7,743 nucleotides of DNA from the NCBI GenBank assembly GCA_030626365.1, contig DAOUPC010000127.1:1-7743 (forward strand). The letters run 5' to 3'. Below are positions 6,041 to 7,743 of this stretch, in pieces. This DNA comes from Paracoccaceae bacterium. Lineage in GTDB: Bacteria > Pseudomonadota > Alphaproteobacteria > Rhodobacterales > Rhodobacteraceae. Below the pieces are notes generated by a model. The model was not told where the DNA came from, searched no databases, and saw only the letters and a list, made by a program, of their open reading frames with translations. Positions within the stretch are counted from its first letter, which is position 1; the number at the start of each line of letters is the position of its first letter. A program made the translations under genes and the position numbers.

Positions 6041-6101
6041 GCCTTTGGCCGGCGTTGGAATTTGAGTATTTTTGACAAGAAGAAGGTGGGAGGTGGGCCT
6101 G
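6041..6101 (+). other. Short intergenic spacer with TTTGAGTATTTTTG motif
   Basis: The only real gap within the operon, 61 nt. It holds an AT-rich stretch, TTTGAGTATTTTTGACAAG (6061-6079), in otherwise GC-rich sequence, followed by purine-rich GGTGGGAGGTGGG serving as the ribosome binding site for ATG 6102. From memory, similar GAGTATTT-type sequences recur between Rhodobacteraceae genes. No hairpin terminator is seen, so readthrough is expected. Confidence 0.45.
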
Positions 6102-7238
6102 ATGCCTGACCGGACGTTTCTGAACTGGCCGTTTTTTGAGGATCGCCATCGCGCGTTGGCAGGGATGCTTGAGGAGTGGGCCAGCGCGCATTTGCCATCT
6201 GATCACCGGGATGTGGACGGGGCCTGTCGGGCGTTGGTCGCGGCATTGGGCGAGGCCGGGATTTTGCGCCATTCGGGGGGGCAGGATCTGGATGTGCGGT
6301 CGTTGTGCCTGATCCGCGAGACATTGGCGCGGTTTGATGGCCTGGCGGATTTTGCCTTTGCCATGCAGGGACTTGGCATGGGGGCGGTGTCGCTGTTTGG
6401 CAGCGCGGCACAGCGCGAATGGCTGGAAAAGACACGGGCAGGAAAAGCCATTTCGGGGTTCATGCTGACCGAGCCGGTGGCCGGGTCGGATGTGGCGAAT
6501 ATGGAGATGACGGCGGATCGCAGGGGCGATGATTATGTGCTGAACGGGGAAAAGACCTGGATTTCCAATGGTGGGATTGCCGATGTCTATACGGTTATTG
6601 CCCGCACGGGCGAGGCCCCCGGCGCACGCGGATTGTCGGCGTTTCTGGTGCCGGCCGACACACCCGGATTAAGTATGGTTGAGCGGCTGGAGGTAATTGC
6701 ACCGCATCCGCTGGCAAGGCTGAAGTTCGAGGATGTGAAGCTGGCGGGGGATGCGCTGATTGGCGAGGCGGGCAGCGGTTTTCGCATTGCCATGTCGGTG
6801 CTGGATGTGTTCCGTTCGACCGTGGGCGCGGCCGCGCTGGGGTTTGCAAGGCGTGCGCTGGACGAGAGCCTGAAGCGGGCCGCCACGCGCGAGGTTTTTG
6901 GCGCACCACTGTTTGATCTGCAAATGGTACAGGGGCATATTGCCGACATGGCGCTGGGGATAGATACCAGTGCGTTGCTGGTTTATCGCGCCGCCTGGGC
7001 CAAGGATATGGGGGCTGCGCGCATCACACGCGAGGCCGCGATGGCCAAGCTGCATGCCACCGAAACCGCCCAAAAGGTCATTGATGCGGCGGTACAGTTG
7101 CATGGTGGGGATGGTGTGCGAAAGGGGCATATCGTCGAGAGCCTGTATCGGGAAGTCCGCGCGTTGCGGATTTATGAGGGGGCGTCGGATGTGCAAAAGG
7201 TGGTGATTGCAAGGGCCACCGCAGGAGGGGCAAAATAA
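6102..7238 (+). CDS. Acyl-CoA dehydrogenase-family flavoprotein
   Basis: A 378-residue acyl-CoA dehydrogenase, the usual length. Seen are MLTEPVAGSDVANM (121-134, FAD/substrate), NGEKTWISNGG (148-158), LHGGDGV near the C-terminal FAD-contact region, and RIYEGASDVQ with Glu359 at the catalytic-base position of medium-chain acyl-CoA dehydrogenase. It should remove hydrogens from C2-C3 of a CoA ester and pass electrons to electron-transfer flavoprotein. In context the substrate is probably an alicyclic or ring-opened dicarboxyl intermediate. ATG 6102 is chosen over TTG 6072 because the purine-rich GGGAGGTGGG precedes it and family similarity begins after it. The stop overlaps the ligase ATG (TAATG). 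Codons end in G or T more often than in the upstream genes, giving a G-rich strand; this may only reflect expression level. Confidence 0.9.
   Translation: MPDRTFLNWPFFEDRHRALAGMLEEWASAHLPSDHRDVDGACRALVAALGEAGILRHSGGQDLDVRSLCLIRETLARFDGLADFAFAMQGLGMGAVSLFGSAAQREWLEKTRAGKAISGFMLTEPVAGSDVANMEMTADRRGDDYVLNGEKTWISNGGIADVYTVIARTGEAPGARGLSAFLVPADTPGLSMVERLEVIAPHPLARLKFEDVKLAGDALIGEAGSGFRIAMSVLDVFRSTVGAAALGFARRALDESLKRAATREVFGAPLFDLQMVQGHIADMALGIDTSALLVYRAAWAKDMGAARITREAAMAKLHATETAQKVIDAAVQLHGGDGVRKGHIVESLYREVRALRIYEGASDVQKVVIARATAGGAK
7223..7228 (+). promoter_or_regulatory. Ribosome binding site of CoA ligase
   Basis: AGGAGG, 9 nt before ATG 7238 and within the end of the acyl-CoA dehydrogenase gene. 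It fixes the ligase start. Confidence 0.65.
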
Positions 7239-7743
7239 TGCTGGGACCAAGTGGACACGAGGACACGTTCAGCCGTGACAACCTGCCGCCGGCCGATCAG
7301 TGGCCGGATCTGCCGCAGGGTGGGTTTGATTACCCTGACTACATCAATGTCGGTGTCGAGCTGACTGATAAGATAGTGGAAAAGGGGATGGGGGACCGCA
7401 CCGCGCTGATCGGCAACGGGCGCCTGCGCAGTTACAAGGAACTGACCGACTGGACCAACCGGCTGGCCCGCGCGCTGGTCGAGGATTACGGGCTGAAGCC
7501 CGGCAACCGGGTGCTGATCCGGTCGGCCAACAACCCCGCCATGGTGGCCTGCTGGCTGGCCGCGACCAAGGCCGGGGCGGTGGTGATCAACACCATGCCG
7601 ATGCTGCGCGCTGGCGAGTTGGGCAAGATTGTCGACAAGGCCCAGGTGACGCTTGCCCTGTGTGACACACGATTGATGGACGAAATGGTGACCTGCGCCA
7701 AATCAAGCGATACACTAAGCAGTGTTATCGGCTTTGACGGCAC
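7238..7743 (+). CDS. 2-aminobenzoate/benzoate-CoA ligase-type AMP-forming enzyme (partial, N-terminal part)
   Basis: The first 168 residues of an acyl-adenylate-forming CoA ligase, cut by the window edge. It would activate an aromatic acid with ATP and CoA, the entry step of this pathway. The N-terminus (MLGPSGHEDTFSRDNLPP, then QWPDL and YPDYINVGVELTDK) resembles 2-aminobenzoate-CoA ligases. It is followed by the family's RTALIGNG and YKELTDWTNRLARAL segments and LIRSANNPAMVACWLAATKAGAVVINTMPMLR (about 95-126). The ATP P-loop and the catalytic lysine lie beyond the window. Full-length members have about 520-550 residues, so about a third is present. The ATG overlaps the preceding stop (TAATG). 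Benzoate or salicylate as substrate cannot be ruled out without the substrate pocket. Confidence 0.88.
   Translation, partial: MLGPSGHEDTFSRDNLPPADQWPDLPQGGFDYPDYINVGVELTDKIVEKGMGDRTALIGNGRLRSYKELTDWTNRLARALVEDYGLKPGNRVLIRSANNPAMVACWLAATKAGAVVINTMPMLRAGELGKIVDKAQVTLALCDTRLMDEMVTCAKSSDTLSSVIGFDG

Noticed and set aside
6041..6060. Possible hairpin terminator after the hydratase-family gene (GGCCGGC region)
   Set aside because: Only a short self-complementary core without a stable stem or a following T-run placed as in an intrinsic terminator.
6072..6101. TTG start ten codons before the acyl-CoA dehydrogenase ATG
   Set aside because: The added MTRRRWEVGL is unlike the family and is encoded by the ribosome binding region itself.

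Overview
The window is GC-rich and densely coded, with ATGA/TAATG overlaps between genes. It reads as an alphaproteobacterial chromosome, most likely Rhodobacteraceae/roseobacter. That assignment is inferred from gene content, codon style and an intergenic motif, not from a marker gene. No RNA gene, CRISPR array, insertion sequence or clear intrinsic terminator was seen.

Left part, minus strand (1-1115): the first 371 codons of a PreT-type subunit of NAD(P)-dependent dihydropyrimidine dehydrogenase, the first enzyme of reductive uracil/thymine breakdown. It runs off the left edge. Just upstream, at 1182-1197, lies a near-perfect match to the published RutR operator consensus, so pyrimidine-responsive control is likely. 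Next, also on the minus strand, is a RidA/YjgF-family gene (1200-1607) that lacks the family's substrate-carboxylate-binding arginine.

Centre (1608-1738): a divergent control region. It has a 34-nt dyad centred at 1672.5 that runs into a perfect TATAAT -10 box for the rightward operon.

Right part, plus strand (1739-7743): a six-gene operon. In order it encodes a fused FAD monooxygenase/Old Yellow Enzyme of the 2-aminobenzoyl-CoA monooxygenase/reductase type, a short-chain dehydrogenase, a MarR regulator, an enoyl-CoA hydratase-family protein, an acyl-CoA dehydrogenase and the start of a 2-aminobenzoate(benzoate)-CoA ligase. The set matches the aerobic CoA-thioester route for anthranilate: the ligase activates the acid, the fused flavoenzyme hydroxylates and reduces (dearomatises) the ring, and the SDR, hydratase-like and dehydrogenase proteins act in beta-oxidation-like steps. 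The divergent RidA-like protein is a plausible catalyst for hydrolysing the ring enamine and releasing ammonium. The MarR protein is the obvious candidate ligand for the dyad. A salicylyl-CoA route is the main alternative.

Most notable for follow-up are the arginine-less RidA protein beside an enamine-producing enzyme, the RutR-like operator, the long dyad, and the hydratase-family protein without the two canonical glutamates.
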